Assembly (NCBI GenBank): GCA_017448965.1
Contig: JAFSKK010000056.1
Span: 1 to 58,697 of the forward strand
Direction: 5' to 3'
Origin: Bacteroidaceae bacterium
Lineage (GTDB): Bacteria; Bacteroidota; Bacteroidia; Bacteroidales; Bacteroidaceae
DNA: 58,697 bases
Part shown: piece by piece, positions 44,912 to 51,900 of the stretch
Numbering within the stretch: position 1 is the stretch's first letter
Layout of the letters: each line of letters opens with the position of its first letter
The notes under the pieces: model-generated
The model's database searches: none
Told to the model about the DNA's origin: nothing
What the model saw: the letters and a program-made list of their open reading frames with translations, nothing else
Position numbers and translations under genes: made by a program

Positions 44912-45079
44912 CAAATAAAAAAGGGAGCGGGAGGCTCCACTTTCGTGGTACACCCCCCGCATGTAAGCTTGAACCCTTCCCTCCTAAGATCCAATTAGGC
45001 GCGGTATTCAAGCCCTAAAATTGAGTTTACGCCTCCGCGATGCTCGCTCCGTAGAGTTGGCTCAATCCATAATGGATTT
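44912..45079 (-). ncRNA. Structured non-coding RNA with own promoter and terminator (6S/Bacteroidales-1-like candidate)
   Basis: On the minus strand a TACCTTTG box (45084-45091) is followed by ~165 bases without a credible ORF. The 5' hairpin is AATCCA/TGGATT (45078-45064). GGAGCG and GGAGGC (45050-45045, 45036-45031) pair with CGCTCC and GCCTCC right at the 3' end (44929-44924, 44935-44930). Inside, GTAA/TTAC and GCTTGAA/TTCAAGC form the next stem, capped by a CCTAA/TTAGG hairpin. A CCAC-GAAA-GTGG hairpin precedes the T-tract (44923-44912). The 3' end can also fold into a terminator with GCGGGGGGT. The layout (paired ends, long irregular hairpin, promoter and terminator at the borders) recalls 6S RNA and the Bacteroidales-1 RNA; identity is inference. 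Confidence 0.65.
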
Positions 45080-45083
45080 GGTG

Positions 45084-45091
45084 CAAAGGTA
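45084..45091 (-). promoter_or_regulatory. -7 box of the ncRNA (TACCTTTG)
   Basis: TACCTTTG followed by CACC on the minus strand. The sequence around it closely resembles the toxin-antitoxin promoter at 45789-45796. Confidence 0.65.
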
Positions 45092-45180
45092 GTACATTAT
45101 TAAATAACAACAAAATAAAAGGAAATATTTTTATGAGACAATCTGATATTAAGGATTTTCAGAAGGTTATTTGTAGACAG

Positions 45181-45510
45181 CTAAAGGTTGCGAATAATCT
45201 GATTGATGTAGCGTTCAGAAACATTCTGTATTTCCTTCTTGTCATAGATGGTAAGCAGGTTGACACACGTGTCGGTCGCTTCAATGACCACATTGAGCGT
45301 GATGACCCTGAGACCGCCGCGCTTGCCGCCACCCTTGCTCTTGACACCAAGACGGATCTTCCGCTTGCCGCCACCAAGAGAATCGCCAATGTTGGGATTC
45401 TGCATCAAATCATGTTGCAAGTCGTCAATATCGTCAGCCAGCGAACGGTAGCGTTTTGCCAGTCGCTTTGCCTGACGCAAAAACTCTTCTGTATAGTTGA
45501 AGGTTACCAT
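45181..45510 (-). CDS. RelE/ParE-superfamily toxin
   Basis: A 109-residue protein with the RelE-like fold pattern: N-terminal FNYTEEFLRQAKRLAKRYRSL helix pair, middle KIRLGVKSKGGGKRGGLRVIT strands with many basic residues, and C-terminal LLTIYDKKEIQNVSE. Such toxins cleave mRNA at the ribosome or inhibit gyrase. It lies 6 bases behind its probable antitoxin. Whether it is RelE-, HigB- or ParE-like in mechanism cannot be told. Confidence 0.82.
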   Translation of the reverse strand: MVTFNYTEEFLRQAKRLAKRYRSLADDIDDLQHDLMQNPNIGDSLGGGKRKIRLGVKSKGGGKRGGLRVITLNVVIEATDTCVNLLTIYDKKEIQNVSERYINQIIRNL

Positions 45511-45516
45511 TGTCTG

Positions 45517-45762
45517 TTAAGCTTCGGCTTTCAACTCTTTGACCAATGCGTCAAGCGATGTGAGATTTCGGCCGGCAAATCGCCCTTCCTTAGCTTCGCT
45601 GAAGCCACGAGTAATCGTATCTGCGATAAAGGTCTTCTCACTCTCCGCCTCAGACTGGTGGGTGACTAACTTGTCAATCGTCACTCCCTTGATTGCTGCA
45701 AAGATTTGCTTCAGACTTGGGACGAGACTGGCATCTTCTATGTTCAATACTATCTGTGTCAT
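45517..45762 (-). CDS. Antitoxin of the RelE-like pair
   Basis: An 81-residue acidic protein starting MTQIVLNIEDASLVPSLKQI, with a DNA-binding-type N-terminus and a C-terminal helical region that would cover the toxin. The family label is not certain, but the arrangement (antitoxin first, 6-base gap, small basic toxin next) is classical. Promoter at 45789-45796. Confidence 0.72.
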   Translation of the reverse strand: MTQIVLNIEDASLVPSLKQIFAAIKGVTIDKLVTHQSEAESEKTFIADTITRGFSEAKEGRFAGRNLTSLDALVKELKAEA

Positions 45763-45788
45763 GACTCATTGAGTTTTGTTTCAGAATG

Positions 45789-45796
45789 CAAAGGTA
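45789..45796 (-). promoter_or_regulatory. -7 box of the toxin-antitoxin operon (TACCTTTG)
   Basis: TACCTTTG followed by CATTC on the minus strand, 27 bases before the antitoxin start. Confidence 0.65.
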
Positions 45797-45862
45797 GTGC
45801 ATAATTAAATAAAAAACCAAATATTCTATCAGAAATATTCAATAAAACCAATTTTCAATATT

Positions 45863-46063
45863 ATGGCAAGGTCCGAAGTAACTGATTTTGAGAAGTTGTT
45901 TGAGAGTTTGGAACGTTTGGGGTGGGAACCTATGGTGTGCGACACTCCTATGACGTTCTATGACAATGAGGTGCCGTGCGGTGTGCCGAACGGTGTGGGT
46001 GATGTGGTGAAGGAGGAGCAGATGGTGCCAAGAAGCTTCAGGGACAGGGAACTTGGTTCATGA
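45863..46063 (+). pseudogene. Truncated S24 peptidase (LexA/UmuD-like) remnant
   Basis: The 66-residue frame aligns with the N-terminus of the intact S24 protein at 46596: LERLGWEPMVCDTPMTFYDN against LQKAGANPQLCDTEVPYFEA, then CGVPNG against AGLPTE and VPRSF against LPRKM. It stops just where the catalytic domain should begin, so no Ser/Lys dyad is present. It is most simply a duplicated, truncated copy. Confidence 0.6.
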
Positions 46064-46197
46064 TTAAGGTCTACTTATGGTTCAGAGTTCAGGGTTAATG
46101 GTTAAACTCAAACCATAACCATAACGGAAGTTGAAAATTGAAAATTGAAAATAGGAAAAATGAAAAAATCAGCAACTGCGGAATGACGAAGTTTGCA

Positions 46198-46262
46198 TTA
46201 GATAACCCAGTCTTCGATGGTGATGCCTTCCAGGTGCTGGTGTCGAGCATGTATCCTTTCAT
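46198..46262 (-). pseudogene. Internally deleted PIN-domain toxin (VapC-like) remnant
   Basis: The ATG (46262) overlaps the antitoxin stop as ATGA. The frame opens MKGYMLDTS, the usual first strand of a PIN toxin. Soon after, a different frame reads HLEGITIEDWVI and stops at 46198, the usual last strand of such toxins. About 100 residues that should lie between are absent. Thus only the two ends of the toxin gene remain. Confidence 0.6.
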
Positions 46263-46522
46263 AGCTCGACATCAAAGTGGTTGGAGGTTCGCATGCTGCG
46301 AATGTCATTGACAATTTCTTCTGCGGAGCGGCTGTCTTTCCATGCACCACAGAAACGATCTGCCCAATGGGATGACGGGCTGGATTGTTCGCTGCGCGTC
46401 ATGGAACTGCTGAGCAAGGTGATGAGTTCCAACTTGACGCTATCGCTGAGGTCTTTCAGCTCAGACCAATACCGTGCGCTGGCAAATGATGGGGATGGCA
46501 GAACGCTTGTGTTCATATTCAT
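46259..46522 (-). CDS. Antitoxin of the lost PIN toxin
   Basis: An 87-residue protein starting MNMNTSVLPSPSFASARYWS, with a helix LKDLSDSVKLELITLLSSSM and the C-terminal WADRFCGAWKDSRSAEEIVND typical of Bacteroidales antitoxins paired with PIN toxins (the second half is the toxin-binding strand). The ATGA overlap with the toxin remnant supports the pairing. It is intact as far as visible. Promoter: TAAATTTG at 46541-46548. Confidence 0.65.
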   Translation of the reverse strand: MNMNTSVLPSPSFASARYWSELKDLSDSVKLELITLLSSSMTRSEQSSPSSHWADRFCGAWKDSRSAEEIVNDIRSMRTSNHFDVEL

Positions 46523-46540
46523 TTCTTTTTATTTTCGGTG

Positions 46541-46548
46541 CAAATTTA
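46541..46548 (-). promoter_or_regulatory. -7 box of the orphan antitoxin (TAAATTTG)
   Basis: TAAATTTG followed by C on the minus strand, 18 bases before the start. Confidence 0.5.
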
Positions 46549-46595
46549 GGTATTAATTTTGAAAAACAAGAAAAAAGAAATAAAATATTGTGATT

Positions 46596-47462
46596 ATGGA
46601 TGAGAAAGAACTGAAGGAGATTTTCCTATTCTTGCAGAAGGCTGGGGCGAACCCTCAGCTGTGTGATACGGAGGTGCCTTATTTTGAGGCATCGGTGAGA
46701 GCAGGCTTGCCTACGGAGAACTGGGCGGAGGAGGCTTTTGTGGAGATGATGTCGCTGCCGAGGAAGATGTTGGCATCGACTCCTGCGATGATATTGGATG
46801 TGAACGGGGATTCGATGGAGGATGCCAATCTGTATGATGGCGACAGGGTGCTGGTGCTGATGACGCAGCGGTTTCACGATGGTGACATCGTGGTGGTGCG
46901 GATTGACGATTGCTACACGGTGAAGTGCTTCTATGAGGACGATGAGGGCAAGCATTGGCTGGTGGCTCAGAATAAGGAGAAGGAGGATGAGTATCGTCCT
47001 ATTCTGCTGGAGGAGCAGGAGAATGTGCAGGTGTATGGTGTGGTGGCGTTTGTGATGAGGAGCGAGCTTCGTGTGCCGACTCGCAACCTCCGAAGACTGG
47101 TGAGCAGGGAGAAGGAGGAGAGAAGGAAGAATGAGGCTGTGCCTGAATGGAAGGTGAGGAGAGCTGTCAGGGAGATTGCAGAGGAGATTGAGGTGAACAG
47201 GTTGTGGTTTGCTGTATATCGAAAGATGACGGAGTTGGGTGTGGTGGATGATGGCGATGTGAAAGGCTTTTGCGATATGGTGAAGGAGGAAGTGCCGAAT
47301 CATGGGCACTTGCCTGTGGTGGATGATTTGCAAAGACTGGATGTGTTGAGCTTCACGAAAGCTGTGGTGCTGTGGGATGAGAATGATGCGCCTGTGAAGG
47401 GCAAGCGATTCAAATTGTATAAGGAAATCGCCCAAAAGACGGAATTGCTGCTATTGAAGTAA
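46596..47462 (+). CDS. S24 family peptidase (LexA/UmuD-like) with extra C-terminal domain
   Basis: A 288-residue protein. After an N-terminal segment of ~50 residues comes the S24 self-cleaving peptidase fold: nucleophile Ser in VNGDSMEDANLYDGD (about residue 72) and general-base Lys in CYTVKCFYEDD (about 108). The last ~130 residues (from about 165) are a basic helical region not typical of UmuD or LexA. No N-terminal helix-turn-helix is evident. It may sense DNA damage or control the mobile module downstream. The frame offers an earlier GTG at 46590. A truncated relative lies at 45863. Confidence 0.8.
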   Translation: MDEKELKEIFLFLQKAGANPQLCDTEVPYFEASVRAGLPTENWAEEAFVEMMSLPRKMLASTPAMILDVNGDSMEDANLYDGDRVLVLMTQRFHDGDIVVVRIDDCYTVKCFYEDDEGKHWLVAQNKEKEDEYRPILLEEQENVQVYGVVAFVMRSELRVPTRNLRRLVSREKEERRKNEAVPEWKVRRAVREIAEEIEVNRLWFAVYRKMTELGVVDDGDVKGFCDMVKEEVPNHGHLPVVDDLQRLDVLSFTKAVVLWDENDAPVKGKRFKLYKEIAQKTELLLLK

Positions 47463-47469
47463 TTGGTCA

Positions 47470-47635
47470 AAAAGGGCGAAACTTTACGGAGAAATTGGTC
47501 AAAAACCGTAAAACTTTACGGAAAAGAGGCAAAAACTTTCAGAAACTTTACGGAAAAAGGGGCAATTTCGAGAAAAACTTTCAGAAACACCTGCTGAAAG
47601 GGTAAGATTTTCAGAAAAACTTTCAGAAACTTTAC
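47470..47635 (+). repeat. Array of short AAACTTTACGG / AAACTTTCAGAAA repeats
   Basis: Directly after the S24 stop, the decamers AAACTTTACGG (four times) and AACTTTCAGAAA (three times) alternate at irregular spacing with GGTCAAAAA stretches. The array ends in the terminator at 47636. With that terminator and the promoter it fills the 325 bases between the S24 gene and the next gene. Confidence 0.7.
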
Positions 47636-47667
47636 GGCGATGGAAAAAAAATCCATCGCCTTTTTTT
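47636..47667 (+). terminator. Terminator of the S24 gene
   Basis: A 9-bp stem (47636-47644 with 47652-47660) with seven T residues following. Confidence 0.9.
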
Positions 47668-47674
47668 ATGTCTG

Positions 47675-47682
47675 TACCTTTG
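47675..47682 (+). promoter_or_regulatory. -7 box of the VirE_N/DUF3987 module (TACCTTTG)
   Basis: TACCTTTG followed by C, 8 bases after the preceding T-run and about 105 bases before the ATG at 47788. The leader contains CTTGCAAG and GGAACTTCGCTCGC. Confidence 0.65.
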
Positions 47683-47787
47683 CATCGTCAATAGTGACAC
47701 ACAACCTTTGAGTGGAGGTGTCGGAGGTCTTGCAAGACTTGGGTGGCCACCCTTTCGGAACTTCGCTCGCTAAAACTCAAAACAATT

Positions 47788-48189
47788 ATGACTAAAAAAC
47801 AGAAACAGCAGCATGGCTGCGGTGACGTGAGGATGGATGCCGAGGTGGCTTATTTCATCAACGGGAATGTGGGGATCAACCCTTGTGGTGAACCTGCTAA
47901 CTTGCCGAACGGAAGGTGCGGACAGCGAAGGGGTTGCCTGAACTTGCAGAATGATGGTACGGGGTATTTCCGGGCATATCGCGAAAACACGGGCGAGAGG
48001 TATGAGAGCCTGATGGAAACGGCGAACGGAGGACTGATGAGGACTCGTCGCCCCAATAGACCGAGCAGGGCGAAACTGGTGGCGAAGCTGTCGTTCCCGA
48101 TTGGGATGGGAAGCGCAAGGCTGGTGGAGCAGCTGGTGGAACAGGTGAACGAGATGGTGGGGTTTTTGAAAACGCGGGAAATTAGTTGA
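47788..48189 (+). CDS. Small protein of the mobile module, unrecognised
   Basis: A 133-residue soluble protein beginning MTKKQKQQHGCGDVRMDAEV. The first ~65 residues are Gly/Asn-rich with several Cys (HGCG, NPCGEP, GRCGQRRGC), and the second half is basic and helical (KLVAKLSFPIGMGSARLVEQL). The start at 47788 is chosen because the upstream residues of the open frame lie in the leader. The Cys pairs might bind metal, but no known domain was recognised. Confidence 0.5.
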   Translation: MTKKQKQQHGCGDVRMDAEVAYFINGNVGINPCGEPANLPNGRCGQRRGCLNLQNDGTGYFRAYRENTGERYESLMETANGGLMRTRRPNRPSRAKLVAKLSFPIGMGSARLVEQLVEQVNEMVGFLKTREIS

Positions 48190-48345
48190 AAATGGATTCT
48201 GCTCTCAACACCTTCGGTGTCTCGAAAAACGATAATTACCAATAATTGACAATAATTTTATCCAATAATTTTATCTGTGAAATCTGTGAAATCTGTGGTT
48301 CAGAAAAAATTAGTGATTAACAATTAAAAAAAGATTAGAAAGATT

Positions 48346-48648
48346 ATGAATATACAAGGTTTTATTAAGGAGATTGGACAGCCACGTTCGTGGCAGTCGA
48401 AGGAAGGGAACACCATGAATTCGTACCCCATCGTGGTGGAAGTGCCTTTCATCGGGAAGGACGGAAAGGAACGTGCTGACGAGTTGATTGCAGATCACGT
48501 GATTGGCAACGATGAGTATCTGGCGAAGTTGCAGGAGGCAAAACAGAACCGGCAACGGCTGGAGTTCTCGATCGGGTTCAACGTGAGGGAGTGGCAGGGG
48601 AAGAAGTTCCAGAATGCCAAGATGTTTAACGTGCAAATCATGATGTGA
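48346..48648 (+). CDS. Small protein, possibly OB-fold-like, unrecognised
   Basis: A 100-residue protein, MNIQGFIKEIGQPRSWQSKE onward, with alternating strands (YPIVVEVPFIGKDG, LEFSIGFNVREWQGKKFQN) that resemble short single-stranded-DNA-binding (DUF3127-like) proteins. The resemblance is weak. It sits before the VirE_N/DUF3987 gene on the same strand, behind a ~150-base A/T-rich gap. Confidence 0.5.
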   Translation: MNIQGFIKEIGQPRSWQSKEGNTMNSYPIVVEVPFIGKDGKERADELIADHVIGNDEYLAKLQEAKQNRQRLEFSIGFNVREWQGKKFQNAKMFNVQIMM

Positions 48649-48735
48649 GTTTTATGTCTAAGGAATTTAGGAACTAAGGAACTCGATGCACAGCATCGAC
48701 AATAAATCCCAAATTGGCTACGCCGAGCTAAAGGT

Positions 48736-48862
48736 TCTGTGATTTGACTTCGTCGAGCTAAAGGTTCTGTGTTTTCTGTGTGAGATAAGAAGAGAGCCAT
48801 GCGGGCTCTCGCAGAAAAACTTCATTTCACACAGAAATCACGGAAAACACAGAAAGACACCG
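48736..48862. repeat. Palindromic repeat family 2, copy B (inverted)
   Basis: The reverse complement of 38553-38678 with a handful of differences; the same GAGAGCCATGCGGGCTCTC hairpin lies in the middle. It sits just before the VirE_N/DUF3987 gene. Confidence 0.85.
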
Positions 48863-48934
48863 TGAGCGGTGTTGGAAAACACAGAAAAAGGGATTCAGGA
48901 ATTAGATTGATGTTACAATTGAAAATTAAAGGTT

Positions 48935-51346
48935 ATGATACTTGACGTATATAAAAACAAAAAGGCCATCAAGCCCATGACACGATTCAGGTCGTGGGCT
49001 GATGTGGTCAACTGGCTCGACTACCACAAGGAGGTGGCGGTCAACTGCGCCAAAATCAAGGAGACGGGCGACAAGTCTTTCAAAGACAACCTCCCAGCCA
49101 TCATGCCGATGGGAACGGTGGGTGACTTGACCCGAAAGAAGGAGAACTGCACTCCAACAGGATTGGTCATGGTGGATATAGACCCCCCTTGCCCCCCTGT
49201 TGAGGGGGGAAAGGACCATGCGGGGTGTGCGGAGATAGAGAAGAGCCATGCGGAGTGGATGAAGGGTGTGAGCCAGCACTTTGAGGTAAGGAAGGAGGCG
49301 ATGGAAAGGATGGGCGTTCGTCTGGTGCATGTCACGCCATCGGGCTGGGGATTGCGACTGCTGGTGTGTTGCCATGCGGAGGGCATGGAAGCGACTATCG
49401 GGCATTGTGTGGAGGCACTGGAACTGGAGAAGTTCGGTCATGTTGACCCTGCTTGCAAAGACTTGTCTCGTCTGTCCTTCATGGTGCCTCTTGATTATGT
49501 GATTTATCAGGAAGGCTTGTTCGATGAGGTTCCCGCAGTCAGCATTGAGGCGATGAAGAAGTACCAGAGTACGGGTGTGTATGCTCCATCGTCCAATCAG
49601 CAAGCAGACTTGGGAGAGGTGGATGCCAACGACATGAAGTACAAGGATTTCGAGTACAACGGTTTCCGTGTGGCTGACATCGTGGATGACTACCTCAAGG
49701 AGACAGGCGGTGAACCGCAAGAGGGCATGAGGCACACGGTGTACAACGAGATGATTGTGTTGTTCCGCAACCTCTGCAACAACGACCCAAAAATCGTTCA
49801 TGCGGTGCTGCCTACATTCAATCAGCCGACGGAGGAAACTTGGAAACAATGTGTGAGCCTCTGTTCCAACAACCGCACCACAAAGTTGGATTCTCGTCTG
49901 TACTTCTGGCTGAAGAATAAGGGGATGCTTGCCCCTCGTGTTCCTGTCACGAATGAGGAAGAACAGGCGGAGGAGCCATTGCCGCCCATGCCGAAGTTGC
50001 CGCCCATCTTCAGGCAGTATGTGAATGCGGCTCCTGATGATTTCAAGATTCCGACGGTGGTGGCATTGCTGCCCATCTTGGGAACGTTGACGAGCCATGT
50101 GAGAGCGGAGTATTTTGATGGCACGGAGCAATCGACGGAGTTCATCTCGTTGCTGTTCGCGCCGCCATCATCGGGAAAGTCGTTCATCAAGCGGCTGTCT
50201 AAATTGCTGCAGAACTTGCGAGACAGGGATGAACTCTCTAACGCAAGGGAGGAGATCTATGCGAATCGTGAGCGCAAGAAAGGGGCAAACGATAAGGGCG
50301 AAGAGATGCCGAAAGTGAGTGTCCGCATCGTGAAGCCGCTGATTTCCATTCCTGAGTTGCTGACGAAGATGCGGAACAACAAAGGGCATCACATGTACAT
50401 TGAGGCAGAAGAACTCGACACCTTCAACAAGGGCAACAAGACTGCTGGAGGCGACAAATCCGACTTGTGGCGCGTGACTTGGGATAATGGCTACTACGGT
50501 CAGTATTACAAGAGCGTGAACACGTTTAAGGGCGAGGTGCAGATGTTTCTCAACCTGCTGTTCACATCGACGCAAGACCAGATTGACCGCTTCTTCAAGA
50601 ACATAGAGGACGGCTTGGTGACCCGCTTCTCCGTCTGCCCCATCGAGAATCAGCAGTATGCGCAGTTCAAGCCTTGGAAGCCCATTCCGCTGAAGGAAAA
50701 GCTGCAAGTGCAGAACATCCTGAACAAGCTGGAGATGAAGAACTACAAGCTGCCCTTGAAGTTCGACAAGAGCGAACTGATGGACATTGAAGAGGCAGAC
50801 TTCGACAGCGTCGTTCCTTGGCAATACGAGTTCCAGCCCTTCGAGCACATCGACCTCAGTTGGCTGTACAAGCCTCTCCTTGATTGGCTCGAAAAGGAGC
50901 GCGTGAAAAGTGCTGAAACGCTCAATGAGGCTCGTGACGTGTTCCGAAGGAGAGCAGCCGTGAAGGGTTTCCGATTGGGTTTGCTGTGCTGTGCGCTGTA
51001 TAATAAAATCACGAAGACGGAACGAGAGGTGATCACGAAGTTCGTGTTGTGGTTCTGCAGCATTGACTTGCGAAACTCGCTGAACCAGTTTGGAGAACGG
51101 TATAACGAGTTGCAGCAGACTTCTCATAAGAAGGCGTTCAATTGGGAAGGCATCTTCTACAAGCTGGGAGAGACGTTCGCAAAGAATGATGTGAGTGTCG
51201 CATTGAAACGTGCCTTCATCAAATCCACTGCCACACAAGTGATCTACCTTTGGAAGAAGAATGGGCTGATTGAGAAAAATGGAGAGAATCAATTTATCAA
51301 AACCGCAAAAACCAAGCAAAGTAATGGAAAAAATCGTGTTAAATAA
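48935..51346 (+). CDS. BT4734-type VirE_N / DUF3987 protein
   Basis: An 803-residue protein of the BT4734/BF3469 family. The VirE N-terminal domain covers about residues 45-210 (GTVGDLTRKKENCTPTGLVM, VTPSGWGLRLLV, DPACKDLSRLSF). A linker follows, then the DUF3987 ATPase-like domain from about 355 with Walker A APPSSGKS at 409-416 and an acidic YIEAEELDTF. Such proteins are frequent in Bacteroidales mobile or phage-like loci and resemble primase-helicases, but their role is unproven. Residues ~82-96 (DIDPPCPPVEGGKDHAG) contain an in-frame copy of a C-rich hairpin repeat, see 49178-49212. Its 3' end overlaps the next small gene. Confidence 0.88.
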   Translation: MILDVYKNKKAIKPMTRFRSWADVVNWLDYHKEVAVNCAKIKETGDKSFKDNLPAIMPMGTVGDLTRKKENCTPTGLVMVDIDPPCPPVEGGKDHAGCAEIEKSHAEWMKGVSQHFEVRKEAMERMGVRLVHVTPSGWGLRLLVCCHAEGMEATIGHCVEALELEKFGHVDPACKDLSRLSFMVPLDYVIYQEGLFDEVPAVSIEAMKKYQSTGVYAPSSNQQADLGEVDANDMKYKDFEYNGFRVADIVDDYLKETGGEPQEGMRHTVYNEMIVLFRNLCNNDPKIVHAVLPTFNQPTEETWKQCVSLCSNNRTTKLDSRLYFWLKNKGMLAPRVPVTNEEEQAEEPLPPMPKLPPIFRQYVNAAPDDFKIPTVVALLPILGTLTSHVRAEYFDGTEQSTEFISLLFAPPSSGKSFIKRLSKLLQNLRDRDELSNAREEIYANRERKKGANDKGEEMPKVSVRIVKPLISIPELLTKMRNNKGHHMYIEAEELDTFNKGNKTAGGDKSDLWRVTWDNGYYGQYYKSVNTFKGEVQMFLNLLFTSTQDQIDRFFKNIEDGLVTRFSVCPIENQQYAQFKPWKPIPLKEKLQVQNILNKLEMKNYKLPLKFDKSELMDIEEADFDSVVPWQYEFQPFEHIDLSWLYKPLLDWLEKERVKSAETLNEARDVFRRRAAVKGFRLGLLCCALYNKITKTEREVITKFVLWFCSIDLRNSLNQFGERYNELQQTSHKKAFNWEGIFYKLGETFAKNDVSVALKRAFIKSTATQVIYLWKKNGLIEKNGENQFIKTAKTKQSNGKNRVK
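49178..49212. repeat. C-rich hairpin repeat inserted in the coding frame
   Basis: TTGCCCCCCTGTTGAGGGGG, a 6-bp hairpin related in style to the CTCCCCTAAACAGGGGAG units at 37780-37870. It lies in the VirE_N domain and adds residues PPCPPVEGGK without breaking the frame. Confidence 0.6.
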
Positions 51347-51467
51347 AGAAGAAAAGCAGGCATTGTTCTCGCTTTTGAGAGAGGTACTGAAACTGTTTGT
51401 TCAGGACATCATTGAAGTAATCAAAGAAAAGAGGGAGGAAAAGAAGAATGGCAAAAAAAGTAAATAA
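51324..51467 (+). CDS. Tiny charged protein between VirE_N gene and lysis-type gene
   Basis: A 47-residue ORF (MEKIVLNKEEKQALFSLLRE...) overlapping the VirE_N gene by 23 bases and the next gene by 20 bases. It is a single amphipathic helix followed by a Lys/Glu-rich tail. The overlap at both ends is typical of coupled genes in a compact module. I do not recognise it. Confidence 0.55.
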   Translation: MEKIVLNKEEKQALFSLLREVLKLFVQDIIEVIKEKREEKKNGKKSK

Positions 51468-51900
51468 ACTACCGAGAGGGTTGCGCAACTGCAACCCGCT
51501 CAACATCCGATACGTGAAGGGTAACACATGGCTGGGCTGCATGGGCAGCGATGGCGCTTTCTGCAAGTTCATCACCATGAAATATGGTCTCCGTGCCGCC
51601 TTCAAGCTGCTGTCCATCTATCAAACCAAGCATGGCAAACTCTCGATTGCCAGCATCATCAAGCGATGGGCACCCGAGAACGAGAATAACACCATTCACT
51701 ACATCAAGCGGGTATGTAATTACATGGGAGCTAAACCAAACGATGTGTTTCTGTTTGGCGAGGTGGTGGACAAGGAGATGTGCTGCAAGATGGTGGCAGC
51801 GATGGCGTTGGTGGAGAATGGTGAAGACAGATTGACCACTCAACAGATCCATGAAGCGTGGGATTTTACGTTTGGGGAGAAAGGAGGGCGCCATGATTGA
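51448..51900 (+). CDS. Phage structural protein P5-like / muramidase-like protein
   Basis: A 150-residue protein with the signature NCNPLNIRYVKGNTWLGCMG near the start, then FCKFITMKYGLRAAFKLL, LSIASIIKRWAPENENNTIHYIKRV and ALVENGED, the pattern of the P5/muramidase-like family that is often annotated as phage structural protein. Probably peptidoglycan-directed. No signal peptide. The stop overlaps the next start by 8 bases (ATGATTGA). Confidence 0.8.
   Translation: MAKKVNKLPRGLRNCNPLNIRYVKGNTWLGCMGSDGAFCKFITMKYGLRAAFKLLSIYQTKHGKLSIASIIKRWAPENENNTIHYIKRVCNYMGAKPNDVFLFGEVVDKEMCCKMVAAMALVENGEDRLTTQQIHEAWDFTFGEKGGRHD

Noticed and set aside
44912-45079. tmRNA, RNase P RNA or SRP RNA as identity for the structured RNA
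   Set aside because: No tRNA-like ends with TTCGAATC, no GAGGAAAGTCC-type RNase P core, and no GGAAGCAGCC-type SRP loop are present.
47470-47635. CRISPR array in the AAACTTTACGG repeats
   Set aside because: Repeats are 10-12 bases at irregular distance, without uniform spacers or cas genes.
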